Positions 51,880 to 60,100 of a stretch of 64,000 nucleotides of DNA are shown here, in pieces. This DNA is from Wagnerdoeblera intermedia. Its GTDB lineage: Bacteria > Pseudomonadota > Alphaproteobacteria > Rhodobacterales > Rhodobacteraceae. A program made the translations under genes and the position numbers. The notes under the pieces are model-generated. The model had not been told where the DNA came from. It was given only the letters and a program-made list of their open reading frames with translations, and made no database searches. Every line of letters begins with the position of its first letter. Position 1 is the first letter of the stretch. The stretch lies in the NCBI RefSeq assembly GCF_042647465.1, contig NZ_JBHRVN010000008.1. The stretch is one strand, 5' to 3'.

Positions 51880-53634
51880 TTAGTTGCCCTGCCGCGCCAG
51901 CAGCTCCGTGATGCGGCGCACCGAAGCACGCCGGTTCTCGCGGATATCGCCCTCGCGGCGCACCTTCAGGAATTGCTCACCATAGCCCTGAACCACCATA
52001 TTCTCCGGCGGCACATCGAAATATTCCGTCAACACCAGCGCCACGGATTCCGCGCGCCGGTCTGACAGCGCCAGATTGGCTGCGTCAGATCCCACGGTAT
52101 CGGTGTGGCCTTCGATGAGGAACATCTCATAGGGATTGGCCTCAATCATGGATTTCAGCACATTGCCCAGATCGGCGAGATTGCGGGCCTGATCGGGCCG
52201 GATGGCGGCGGAGCCGGTGTCAAAGGTGATCGCATCCACATTGACCGGGGCCACAAGCGCGCGCACCTGCGGAATGTCACGCACCTGCGCCAGGGTAAAG
52301 CTGCGGTCGACCCGCGTCTCACGATCGAGGGCACGGCGCAGATCGGACTCCGTCCAGGCGGCCTGACGCTCAGGCACAACGGCAGGCGGCGGCAGGCGGC
52401 GCAGATCGATCGGAGCGGCGCTCTGCGTCTCATCGATCAGCAGCCGCTCAACCCCGTCAGTGCCGATGACCGAGCGGCGCAGCACCCGCAGATCCGCGTC
52501 GCGGATGGTCACAACGCGGCTGCCATCATCACGGGTCACGATGGTGCGGGTTGAGCCGTCCTCATAATTCTGCGTCGAGACACGGGCACCGGGGCGGCGG
52601 AAGATCGCGGTGTCATCTTTGATCACCTGATAGCTGCCATCCGGCCGCGTCACCACCAGGCGGTCCGGCGCACTCAGTTCAACCTGGCGGTTGTTCGACA
52701 GCACCGAGCCCACGGCCACCGCGCCCAGACCCAGCAAAAGCGCCCGCGACAGCGCTTTGGTATCATCATCCTTATCCGCAGATGCCGCAGCGGCAGGCGC
52801 GCCCGCAGCCGGTTGCAGCGCATCGCGCAGACTGGTGGCAAAATCCTCTGCCGAAGAGCGGGAACTCTCTTCGGTCACAGTCTCTTCCACAACATCACCC
52901 GCCGGGGCTTCTTCGGAAAGCGCAGCCGCAGCAGGGGCTTCAGCGGCTCCGGCTGCTTCACGGGCCGCCTCTGTCTCGGCCACGCCGACCTCGGGGACGG
53001 GAACAGCCTCCGCCTCGGGCGCGGTCTCCGGCACCGCTTCCGCAGGCGTCTCAGCCGGGGTCTCAGCGGGAGTATCAGCCGGAGGCGCAGGCGCGGCCTC
53101 CCCTTCCGGAGACGGCGCGGGGGTTTGCGTCCCTTCCGGCGTCACCTCCGGCGCGACCTCGGCCGGAGGTTCAGCGGGGGTCTCCCCCGTGGGTTCAGCC
53201 GGGTTGGCCGGAGCCTCCGGTACCACCTCTGCCGGAGCTTCAACCGGAGCCTCTGACGGATTCTCTGCCGGCACTTCCTGCGGAGCGCTCTGCGGCACCT
53301 CTGCGGGCGCTTCGGGCGCGGCGTCTGCCGGGGCCTCTGCAGGCACTTCAGCCGGAACCTCCGGCGGAGCTTCAGAAGGCGCCTCTACAGGCGTTTCAGC
53401 CGGGGCTTCAGCGGGGACCTCCGCCGGAACTTCAGCCGGAGCTTCAGCCGGAGCTTCAGCCGGGGCCTCTGCGGGGGCCTGTTCGGGAGCCTCAACCGGA
53501 GTTTCTGGTGCAACCTCAGGTGGCTGCTCTACCGGAACCTCAGGGGCGGCCTGAGCCAGTGCCAGATGCGGCGTCACCAGAGAAAGGCAGGCCACAAGCG
53601 CGGTCGTGTTACGTAAAAGACTGTTCATTATCAT
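51880..53634 (-). CDS. OmpA-family protein with long Pro-Glu-Ala repeat region
   Basis: A 584-residue exported protein. A signal peptide (about 1-28, ending LALAQA) is followed by roughly 200 residues built from PAEAP, PAEVP and PAETP units, likely an extended rod. Then comes a hydrophobic segment ALLLGLGAVAVGSVL and strand-rich sequence. The C-terminal OmpA domain (about 465-575) has TFDTGSAAIRPDQ, IEGHTDTVGSDAANLALSDRRAESV and the Asp/Arg positions that bind peptidoglycan. The Pro-Glu-Ala region could span the periplasm or cell surface. Repeat length is expected to vary between strains. Confidence 0.88.
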   Translation of the reverse strand: MIMNSLLRNTTALVACLSLVTPHLALAQAAPEVPVEQPPEVAPETPVEAPEQAPAEAPAEAPAEAPAEVPAEVPAEAPAETPVEAPSEAPPEVPAEVPAEAPADAAPEAPAEVPQSAPQEVPAENPSEAPVEAPAEVVPEAPANPAEPTGETPAEPPAEVAPEVTPEGTQTPAPSPEGEAAPAPPADTPAETPAETPAEAVPETAPEAEAVPVPEVGVAETEAAREAAGAAEAPAAAALSEEAPAGDVVEETVTEESSRSSAEDFATSLRDALQPAAGAPAAAASADKDDDTKALSRALLLGLGAVAVGSVLSNNRQVELSAPDRLVVTRPDGSYQVIKDDTAIFRRPGARVSTQNYEDGSTRTIVTRDDGSRVVTIRDADLRVLRRSVIGTDGVERLLIDETQSAAPIDLRRLPPPAVVPERQAAWTESDLRRALDRETRVDRSFTLAQVRDIPQVRALVAPVNVDAITFDTGSAAIRPDQARNLADLGNVLKSMIEANPYEMFLIEGHTDTVGSDAANLALSDRRAESVALVLTEYFDVPPENMVVQGYGEQFLKVRREGDIRENRRASVRRITELLARQGN

Positions 53635-53792
53635 ACCTCGTCACCTGCGGCCGAAGCCGGAGCAGCTGATCTGAAAACGCGCCAGCCCCCTGCCCTGTTC
53701 CCAAATTGCCCGGGAGCCAAAGCCGCCCCTTCCCGAAAAGGCAAAGCTGCGCCACTGTGACCGGACGGCCCGCCCTGCCCTGAGGATCTGAC

Positions 53793-54689
53793 ATGTCTGC
53801 CTTTTCCGGCCTTTCCGCCTTTCCGGTCACGCCCGCAAATTCCGAGGGTGTGGTGGATACCACGCGCCTCGCGCAGACCCTCGATCAACTGATCACCGCC
53901 GGGGTCGACAGTCTGGGCGTCCTCGGCTCAACGGGAAGTTACATGTATCTCAGCCCCGCTGAGCGCGACCGCACCCTGCGCGCCGCCGGAGAGGTCTGCG
54001 CCGGACGGCGACCGCTCCTGGCCGGGGTCGGGGCGCTCACCACACGCGAGGCAATCGCCCATGCCACCTGCGCCCGCAAAGCCGGTGCCGGTGCGGGTCT
54101 TCTGGCCATGGTCTCCTATACGCCGCTCACCGAAGATGAGATCGTCGAACATACCCGCCGCGTCAGCGAAGAAAGCGGTCTGCCGATCTGCATCTACGAC
54201 AATCCGGCAACCACGCGGGTCACGATCTCAGATGACCTTCTTGCGCGTCTGGCAGAGCTGCCCGGCGTGATCGCCGTGAAGAACCCCGCAACAGGTCCCG
54301 AAGATATCGCCCGCCGCCTGAAGACCCAACGACACCGCCTGCCAGAGCACGTCTCCATCGGCTTCAGCGCCGACTGGCACTGCGCAGAGGCGCTGCTGCG
54401 GGGCGCTGATACCTGGTATTCGGTCCTGGCAGGCACCCTGCCCCGCCCCTGCGTGGCCCTGGCCAAAGCCGCAAGGCAGGGGGATGAGGCCGAAACCCAA
54501 AGGATCAACCAGAACCTTGAACCGCTCTGGGAACTCTTCCGGACCTTCGGCAGCTTCCGCGTGGTGCAGGAAATGGCCCGGCAACTTGGCCAGACCCTTT
54601 ATCCGCCGCAGGCGCCCATCCTGCCCGTTGACCCGGAAATATCCAGAAAAATCAATCATTTGATGAGCACGCCTCATCTGCAGACCTGA
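53793..54689 (+). CDS. DapA-family aldolase (dihydrodipicolinate synthase-like)
   Basis: A 298-residue class I aldolase/lyase fold. LGVLGSTGSYMYLSPAERDR is the substrate loop, the Tyr is in ICIYDNPATTRV and the Schiff-base Lys in VIAVKNPATG. It is probably not the biosynthetic DapA, because the active-site GTTGE reads GSTGS. Related enzymes act on sialic acid, keto-sugar acids or hydroxyproline-derived compounds. It is monocistronic, divergent from the OmpA-family gene, and no pathway partners are next to it. Confidence 0.88.
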   Translation: MSAFSGLSAFPVTPANSEGVVDTTRLAQTLDQLITAGVDSLGVLGSTGSYMYLSPAERDRTLRAAGEVCAGRRPLLAGVGALTTREAIAHATCARKAGAGAGLLAMVSYTPLTEDEIVEHTRRVSEESGLPICIYDNPATTRVTISDDLLARLAELPGVIAVKNPATGPEDIARRLKTQRHRLPEHVSIGFSADWHCAEALLRGADTWYSVLAGTLPRPCVALAKAARQGDEAETQRINQNLEPLWELFRTFGSFRVVQEMARQLGQTLYPPQAPILPVDPEISRKINHLMSTPHLQT

Positions 54690-54703
54690 CCGGCAGCGCA
54701 GAT

Positions 54704-54728
54704 AAAAAAACGGCCCCAAACGGGGCCG
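54704..54728 (-). terminator. Terminator of the DUF481 gene
   Basis: On the minus strand CGGCCCC-GTTT-GGGGCCG is followed by seven T. It lies between convergent genes; the plus-strand side lacks a T-run. Confidence 0.93.
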
Positions 54729-54757
54729 TAGTTCAACGAGGGTAGACCTGTCTTCGA

Positions 54758-55597
54758 TCAGAAGCCGAAAACGAGCGAAACGCCCAGTTTGTTGTCGGTA
54801 CGGATCGCACGGGTGTCGTTATACTCGGTCAGATAGCTGATCCGGGTCGACATCGCGTTGGTCATACGGAAGTTCACACCAAAGTCGTTGTTCACACGCA
54901 GTGCCGAGTCCGACTTCAGGACATCGGTGTCATTGGTGAGGAACATGGTGTCGTTGAACTGGTGGAAGAAACGCGAGCTGGCAATATAGCCGGTTTCGGT
55001 TTCCGAGTTACGGGCACCGTTTTGCAGATAGCTCACGCCAACACCGGCCTGGGCGCGCCAGGTGGTGGTCGGGGTGTTGATGAAGCGGTAACCCGGACCG
55101 ATACCAACAAAGGCGTCGCGACGGATTTCATCAGCGGTATCAGCCAGACCATTGGTCTGCACCCGTGCAAGAGCGAAGACGTAGAACTGGTCATTAAAGT
55201 AGTAGTTGGCATCATAGACCGCGAAGACATCCTGCTTGGTCTTCGAGCCATCGGCTTCCTGGAAGTCCAGAACAGCGCCAAGGGTCTGAACCAGCGGCCC
55301 CTGGGCATGACGCAGACGCAGGCCGACCGAAAGGTCCTGAGTCTCGTTGTTACCGGTCTTACCCGAATAGCCCAGCGACGCGCTGCCGCTGAAACCGGGG
55401 TTGAATTCCGGGTTTCCGAAACGCGCCGCGTCATTCGCGCGGTCCATATCTTCACGCACGTCGCGCTCAACGTCGTCGAGACGGTCATTGACACCACGAA
55501 CGCCGGTCAGAGTATCCTGGGCGAAGGCCGTTGCACTCATCAGGCCAAGCGCGACAACCGCGCCGAGACCAAGGGCGGATGTTTGTTTCACTGTCAT
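54758..55597 (-). CDS. DUF481 outer-membrane protein
   Basis: A 279-residue predicted outer-membrane beta-barrel of the YdiY/DUF481 family. The signal peptide ends LMSATAFAQ, and a short charged coiled segment follows (VNDRLDDVERDVREDMDRAND). GFSGSASLGYSGKTGNNETQDLSVGLRLRH starts the strands, and the C-terminal FGF with alternating hydrophobic residues suits barrel insertion. AAGGAGT lies just before ATG 55597. Homologues are salt- or stress-induced in some bacteria. Confidence 0.88.
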   Translation of the reverse strand: MTVKQTSALGLGAVVALGLMSATAFAQDTLTGVRGVNDRLDDVERDVREDMDRANDAARFGNPEFNPGFSGSASLGYSGKTGNNETQDLSVGLRLRHAQGPLVQTLGAVLDFQEADGSKTKQDVFAVYDANYYFNDQFYVFALARVQTNGLADTADEIRRDAFVGIGPGYRFINTPTTTWRAQAGVGVSYLQNGARNSETETGYIASSRFFHQFNDTMFLTNDTDVLKSDSALRVNNDFGVNFRMTNAMSTRISYLTEYNDTRAIRTDNKLGVSLVFGF

Positions 55598-55896
55598 AAA
55601 GTCACTCCTTAACATGCGGGCAAGCGCCAATAGGCGATCCGGCCGCCTGCATTTTTAACTCTTAAAATCTGAGAACGTTCCGAAGAACTTTGAAGCAGGT
55701 GTCTACTTTTTCGTGAGGTTGCCCTCAAAAGCAGGCTTTGCAGCAGGGTGCCTGAAGCCGGCCCAGGGCCGGGTGCCAATCCGCTCCCTGCCCCGCATCG
55801 AACAGAAACCGCTGCGCTCTGCCCTGAAATCCCTCATATACCTTCCCCGCAAACGGGCACCTATAGAGAAACACCGGGCGCAGACCCGGCAGTCTC
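55598..55896. other. Non-coding gap between DUF481 and rep genes
   Basis: The first part is the promoter region of the DUF481 gene, with AT-rich TTTTTAACTCTTAAAATC at about 55653 and a GAACGTTC dyad just after. The remainder is the 3' side of the minus-strand rep gene. I see no gene. Confidence 0.45.
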
Positions 55897-57111
55897 TTAT
55901 TCTTCAGGCAGCCCGTCAAAGGCCCCGGGAGAGACTTCCTCCCAGAAAGCTGCGATCGCCTTAACGTTCAGCGCGGACATCCAGCCGTGCTTTTCAAAGT
56001 CATCTCTGGCAGCGCCCTCAAGCCGCGCAAGGAAAAGCCGCCGGTCCGCATCCCGCTGCGTCGGCGTCCGCGCCGCAGCAAGGTCGCGGATCCGTTCAAG
56101 GCGTCTCGCCCGATCCGACAAAACCGGCGCCGCGGCGGGCGCCTGGTTTCGCGGCGAAACCTCAGAGCCGTCATCACGCAGCACGCGGGTCAGATAGCCA
56201 ACCGGATTTCGGACATCGCCCTGAGCGGCCACGAAATCCAGACGCTTCCCCATGACCGTTTCGCCATGTTCGCGGATCCACTGCCGCGCCAGCCGGTCCG
56301 AAACACCAAGCCCCCGCAGGCGCGCATAGATATCCGAGTTCCGATGCCCCTCACCATCATCCAGATCCAGGATCGCCAGTTGAGGGTTCTCAGAAATCAG
56401 AAAGCGCACATCCGTCACCGCCCGCCCCATCTTACGGAATTCAGGCGTCACTACGATGTTCGACGTCTTATTCACCTCTGCCACGGCAGGCTTAATAATC
56501 TTCGCATTCAGATGCTTGAATTCATCATAATAAGGACTGTCCGCCACCCCCATGAGCCTGCGGAACAGCTCAATCGGCCACCAGCCCGTCGATCCCGTGC
56601 GGACAAAGCGGTAGCAGTTTTCATAAAGCGCAAGAGCATGGCCCGAGGTGAAGCGCCGCTGAATATTAAGATTAATCAGCGCAAAAACCTTGGGATCATG
56701 CAGCTTTTCGGCCAGCGCCGGTGAATAAGCATATTCGCACACCCCGCCCTTAAGCCGCGCGAAAGACAGCAAAGCCGAGACGCCCCACTCCTGTTGCCCC
56801 TCGCTGTCGAGCATATCCCATTCCGCGACCGTTTCCGCCAGGCCGCGCAGGGCAAGCTTCAATGTCTCGATATCGTTCGAATTATAGCCAATCATCAGAC
56901 AGAGCGTGCGCGCATCAATCTGATGCCGGGTCTGGGATGTGAGCGTGTCGTAAGCGTTCAGCAGAAGAACATTGCTTAACTTACGCTGAAGCAAGGTCAG
57001 CTTCCCCGAGATATGGATCGCAGCAACATGCTTCTTAACCGCACCCCGTCTTAGTGGGCCCGTAAGCCGGTCGCGCGGGATATCGTTCAATGCGGTTTTC
57101 TCACGGGTCAT
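55897..57111 (-). CDS. Plasmid replication initiator protein
   Basis: A 404-residue initiator with the appearance of winged-helix plasmid Rep proteins. The N-terminal part (ISGKLTLLQRKLSNVLLLNAYDTL) and SGHALALYENCYRFVRTGSTGWWPIELFRRLMGV are typical of Rep_3-like initiators in Rhodobacterales plasmids. I cannot assign the exact compatibility class. AGGAAGG is 7 bases before ATG 57111; a longer frame to 57186 would run through the inverted repeat. Divergent parAB genes and iterons between them confirm a replication module. The shift to lower G+C in the flanking DNA fits an origin. Confidence 0.85.
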   Translation of the reverse strand: MTREKTALNDIPRDRLTGPLRRGAVKKHVAAIHISGKLTLLQRKLSNVLLLNAYDTLTSQTRHQIDARTLCLMIGYNSNDIETLKLALRGLAETVAEWDMLDSEGQQEWGVSALLSFARLKGGVCEYAYSPALAEKLHDPKVFALINLNIQRRFTSGHALALYENCYRFVRTGSTGWWPIELFRRLMGVADSPYYDEFKHLNAKIIKPAVAEVNKTSNIVVTPEFRKMGRAVTDVRFLISENPQLAILDLDDGEGHRNSDIYARLRGLGVSDRLARQWIREHGETVMGKRLDFVAAQGDVRNPVGYLTRVLRDDGSEVSPRNQAPAAAPVLSDRARRLERIRDLAAARTPTQRDADRRLFLARLEGAARDDFEKHGWMSALNVKAIAAFWEEVSPGAFDGLPEE

Positions 57112-57122
57112 CTTAACGCCTT

Positions 57123-57151
57123 CCTGGTCAGGCGAGTCGGACCTGACCAGG
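57123..57151. promoter_or_regulatory. Perfect inverted repeat overlapping the rep ribosome site
   Basis: CCTGGTCAGG and CCTGACCAGG, 9 bases apart, form a perfect 10-bp inverted repeat. On the rep mRNA the second arm runs into AGGAAGG, the ribosome site. It may be the operator for Rep autorepression or an RNA hairpin limiting translation. Confidence 0.65.
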
Positions 57152-57220
57152 ACATGTTGTGGCAAAAGGTATCCGCCCGCAACCATGATTCCGGAGACCT
57201 TAAAGCCGCCCCCGTATTCA

Positions 57221-57269
57221 GGTACCTATTACCAGGGAAGCTCAGACAACAGGTACCCGATTCCGGGAG
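57221..57269. repeat. Two outlying iteron copies near the rep gene
   Basis: GGTACCTATTACCAGGGA (57221) and GGTACCCGATTCCGGGAG (57252), 31 bases apart, match the main array's consensus. They lie on the rep side of the origin, so they may serve promoter control. Confidence 0.6.
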
Positions 57270-57345
57270 AAGGCGCCTCTCAGGCCGTCATTTCGGGTAA
57301 AACTGCGCCTTCGATTCGCGCCTTAGATGTAAAAACCTGTGAATC

Positions 57346-57429
57346 AGCACCTGATATCCTGAGAATGGGTACTTAATATCCCGAACTCTGGCACCTTAAT
57401 CCCTGAAATCAGGTACCTATAACAGTGTA
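57346..57429. repeat. Iteron array with exact 22-bp period (replication origin)
   Basis: Four direct repeats start at 57346, 57368, 57390 and 57412, exactly 22 bases apart, with consensus GGYACCTNATATCCCGAA. The spacing of two helical turns is typical of Rep-binding iterons. An AT-rich stretch (57430-57510) follows and would be the unwinding region. Confidence 0.8.
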
Positions 57430-57556
57430 ACCTTCTGTAAATAAGTGGTTTTCTCGGACGTAAAGATTCAAAAAAGCTCATAATTCTTCAAAATCAGATT
57501 CGCGATTTTTCAGGGATATTCCCGTGAAATCAGCAAATTCTGTTCAGGGCTTCCCT

Positions 57557-57570
57557 ATCTCACGTGTGAT
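57557..57570. promoter_or_regulatory. Candidate partition site or parAB operator
   Basis: ATCTCACGTGTGAT is palindromic except for one pair and has the CACGTG core seen in parS sites. It lies 52 bases before parA, so it could be bound by ParB or act as the ParA operator. Confidence 0.4.
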
Positions 57571-57621
57571 GTGCCATAGTTGGGTAGTCATCGTGAAGAA
57601 TGACGCACATCAGGCGAAGCA

Positions 57622-59019
57622 ATGGCTCAGAAACCAGTTATTCCCGGCAAGGCGGATCTTCCGCCCTACTTTAACATTGATCCGGCGCAGGCGGCAGCAA
57701 AACTGACTGATCCGATCGATACTGCACGTTTTGCAAAAGCGGCTGCCTTTGCGACCCGTGGTCGGGACGACCTTGCGCGCCGCGGTTATGCACCGGATGG
57801 ACAGAAACGTCTGCGGAAGTTCTCGACCTGGGAAGTCTGTAAGTATCTGATCCCGGTCAATGCTGCCCATCTGCGCCGTGTGCTGCGTCAAAACCCGGAG
57901 CTTCCGCAGGGCGAGGGCGATGCGGGGTCCAAATGGTTTACGCTGGAGGAGGTCCTCGCGCTTCGTAACCACTTCGCAACTGAAGGTGCGCGCGATCGCG
58001 AATATCGTGCCTGGCGCCCGGAAGGACTGCCGGCGAAGGTGGTTGCCGTGGCAAACTTCAAAGGGGGCGTCGGCAAGACGTCGACGGCAGCCCATCTTGC
58101 CATGTCGGCCGCGCTTGATGGCTATAAGGTTCTGGTCATCGATCTTGACAGCCAGGGGTCGATGACCTCGATCATGGGCGGTAAGGTTGAGGACGAATGG
58201 CAAACCGTTTTCCCTTTGCTGGCAAGGGACTATGCGCTGCGTCTGCAGGAAGAAAACAAGGTCCGTGAAGCCGGTGGACTGGCGCCCTACCCCTTTGATG
58301 AGACGCTGACGGAAGCACTGAAGGTTTCGCCGCGAAACCTCATCCAGAAAACGCACTGGCCGAATATCGATCTGATCGGCGCGCAGCTGAACCTCTATTG
58401 GGCGGAATTTCAGGTACCCGTCTGGCGGATGCAGCTGCGCTCCTGGGCGCTTTGGGATGCATTGAGCCACGCCCTGCAGGACGGCGGAATGTTGGATGAT
58501 TACGACATCATTCTGCTCGATACGCCCCCCGCGCTTGGCTATCTGACGATCAATGCGCTGGCGGCTGCCGATATTCTGCTTGTGCCGCTTGGGGCATCCT
58601 TTCTGGAGTTTGACAGCACCGGGCGCTTCTTTGACATGATCTATTCGACCTTCGCGTCGATTGAGGAAGGCGAAAATCGCGTGCGGCGCGCCGATGGCCT
58701 GCCGGAGATGCGTTTTGAATGGGATGCGGTGCGGGCACTGGTGACGCGGTTCGACCCCGCCCAGCAGGCGGATCTTGGCAATGTGATCCAGGCCTATTTC
58801 GGCGACTTCATGACAACCTATCGCCAGGAAATGACTGTTATGGTCGGCCAGGCGGGCGAGATGGTCTCCGGCATTTATGAGACGGATTACCGCAACTTTA
58901 ACCGTGACACCTATGTGCGCGGGCGCGAAACTTTCGATCGCACCTGGGCTGAGGTGAAAGAAGTGATCCTTGGCACCTGGTGGCGCGACCAGCAGATGGC
59001 CGGGGCAGAGGAGTCGTAA
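57622..59019 (+). CDS. parA: Plasmid partition ATPase ParA
   Basis: A 465-residue type Ia partition ATPase. About 130 N-terminal residues include a helix-turn-helix-like region (TWEVCKYLIPVNAAHLRRVLRQN) used for autorepression. The deviant Walker A is FKGGVGKTST, with IDLDSQGSMTSIMGG as the A' motif and ILLDTPPALGYLTINAL as Walker B. It moves the replicon together with ParB. ParB begins 1 base after its stop. It is divergent from rep across the origin. Confidence 0.93.
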   Translation: MAQKPVIPGKADLPPYFNIDPAQAAAKLTDPIDTARFAKAAAFATRGRDDLARRGYAPDGQKRLRKFSTWEVCKYLIPVNAAHLRRVLRQNPELPQGEGDAGSKWFTLEEVLALRNHFATEGARDREYRAWRPEGLPAKVVAVANFKGGVGKTSTAAHLAMSAALDGYKVLVIDLDSQGSMTSIMGGKVEDEWQTVFPLLARDYALRLQEENKVREAGGLAPYPFDETLTEALKVSPRNLIQKTHWPNIDLIGAQLNLYWAEFQVPVWRMQLRSWALWDALSHALQDGGMLDDYDIILLDTPPALGYLTINALAAADILLVPLGASFLEFDSTGRFFDMIYSTFASIEEGENRVRRADGLPEMRFEWDAVRALVTRFDPAQQADLGNVIQAYFGDFMTTYRQEMTVMVGQAGEMVSGIYETDYRNFNRDTYVRGRETFDRTWAEVKEVILGTWWRDQQMAGAEES

Positions 59020-59020
59020 C

Positions 59021-60100
59021 GTGGCGAAACGTCGGGTTCTGGCAGTACCTTCCAGCGCTGATCTGGAGAAAATGGAAGCGGATTTCCGGCGCGAGCCGGC
59101 GCCGGTGCGGCCCGGGGTGGCGCCGATCGCCCAGGTCGCCGCTGAGACGGCCGCGGTTTTTGATCCGCGCAGCGCAGATGAGCGGGCGGAGGCGGCGCGG
59201 GATCGCGCCGTCGCCTCTGCTTTCCGTGAGGCGCGGACCAAAGGTCTGGTCATGGTTGAACTGCCCATCGAAGAGATCGAGGCGGATGCCCTGGTCCGCG
59301 ATCGGGTGGTGATTGACGCGGAAGAGCTGGAAGAGCTGAAAGCCTCTATCGCCAAGACCGGGTTGCGGTTGCCGGTCGAGGTTTTTGAGCAGATGCCCGG
59401 GGCGGCGCGACCCTATGGGCTGCTGTCGGGGTATCGCCGCCTGATGGCCGTGCGCGCGCTGTGGGACCTGACGCATGAGCCGCGCTATGCGACCATCCGG
59501 GCTGTGGTGCGTGAGCCTGAGGCCATGGGCGGTGCCTTCGCCGCCATGATCGAAGAGAACGAAATCCGCGCGAGCCTCAGTCAGTTTGAGCGCGGGCGGA
59601 TTGCCGTGATTGCGGCACAGCAGGGCGCTTTTGCCAATCCGGAAGCCGCAGTGGATGCGCTTTTCCCGGTGGCCTCTAAGGCGAAACGCTCAAAGATCCG
59701 CAGCTTTGCGCTTATTTTTGAAGAGCTTGGGGATATGCTGAAGTTCCCGGATCTTCTGCGAGAAAAAGACGGGCTGCGTATTGCGCAGGCCCTGCGTGAC
59801 GGCGCAGAGGCGCGGTTGCGGGACGGTCTGGCGGAGGCGGATCCGGCGGATCCCGCAGCAGAACTGGCGGCGCTTGAGCGGATCCTTGACGAGCTTGACA
59901 GCCCCCCACCGGACCCGCGGAAGGGCGGCCGCCCCAAGCGCGCAGCGGGGCCCGCAGCAGAGACCAGCGCCGGCTTTACCGTTGTGGCCGAACAGGATGC
60001 CCGCGGCTGGGCGCTGCGCATCGGCGGGCGGCGCAAGGTCGACCGCGGGCTGATGGAAAGCCTGGTGCGGGAGGTTTCGCGGCTGCTTGAAAAGCCTTAA
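59021..60100 (+). CDS. parB: Plasmid partition protein ParB
   Basis: A 359-residue DNA-binding partition protein. The N-terminal nuclease-like domain has LSGYRRLMAVRAL (for the GERRxRA motif) and EENEIRASLSQFERG, followed by a helix-turn-helix region (AVDALFPVASKAKRSKIRSF). The C-terminus is Pro/Arg-rich and then a dimer-like helix. The start is GTG 59021, with GAGGAG upstream; an ATG-started longer frame begins inside parA and is unlikely. Its stop shares four bases with the stop of the convergent SDR gene. Confidence 0.92.
   Translation: MAKRRVLAVPSSADLEKMEADFRREPAPVRPGVAPIAQVAAETAAVFDPRSADERAEAARDRAVASAFREARTKGLVMVELPIEEIEADALVRDRVVIDAEELEELKASIAKTGLRLPVEVFEQMPGAARPYGLLSGYRRLMAVRALWDLTHEPRYATIRAVVREPEAMGGAFAAMIEENEIRASLSQFERGRIAVIAAQQGAFANPEAAVDALFPVASKAKRSKIRSFALIFEELGDMLKFPDLLREKDGLRIAQALRDGAEARLRDGLAEADPADPAAELAALERILDELDSPPPDPRKGGRPKRAAGPAAETSAGFTVVAEQDARGWALRIGGRRKVDRGLMESLVREVSRLLEKP

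Noticed and set aside
52691..53554. 287-codon Ser/Gly/Ala repeat frame opposite the OmpA gene
   Set aside because: It arises only from reading the Pro-Glu-Ala codons on the opposite strand.
52950..53560. CRISPR-like repeat array
   Set aside because: The repeats are short, irregular, codon-phased and lie in a coding frame with signal peptide and OmpA domain; no unique spacers.
57610..59355. 581-codon open frame on the minus strand across parA and parB
   Set aside because: It is antisense to clear ParA/ParB coding sequence, has His/Arg-rich composition typical of shadows in GC-rich DNA and no ribosome site.
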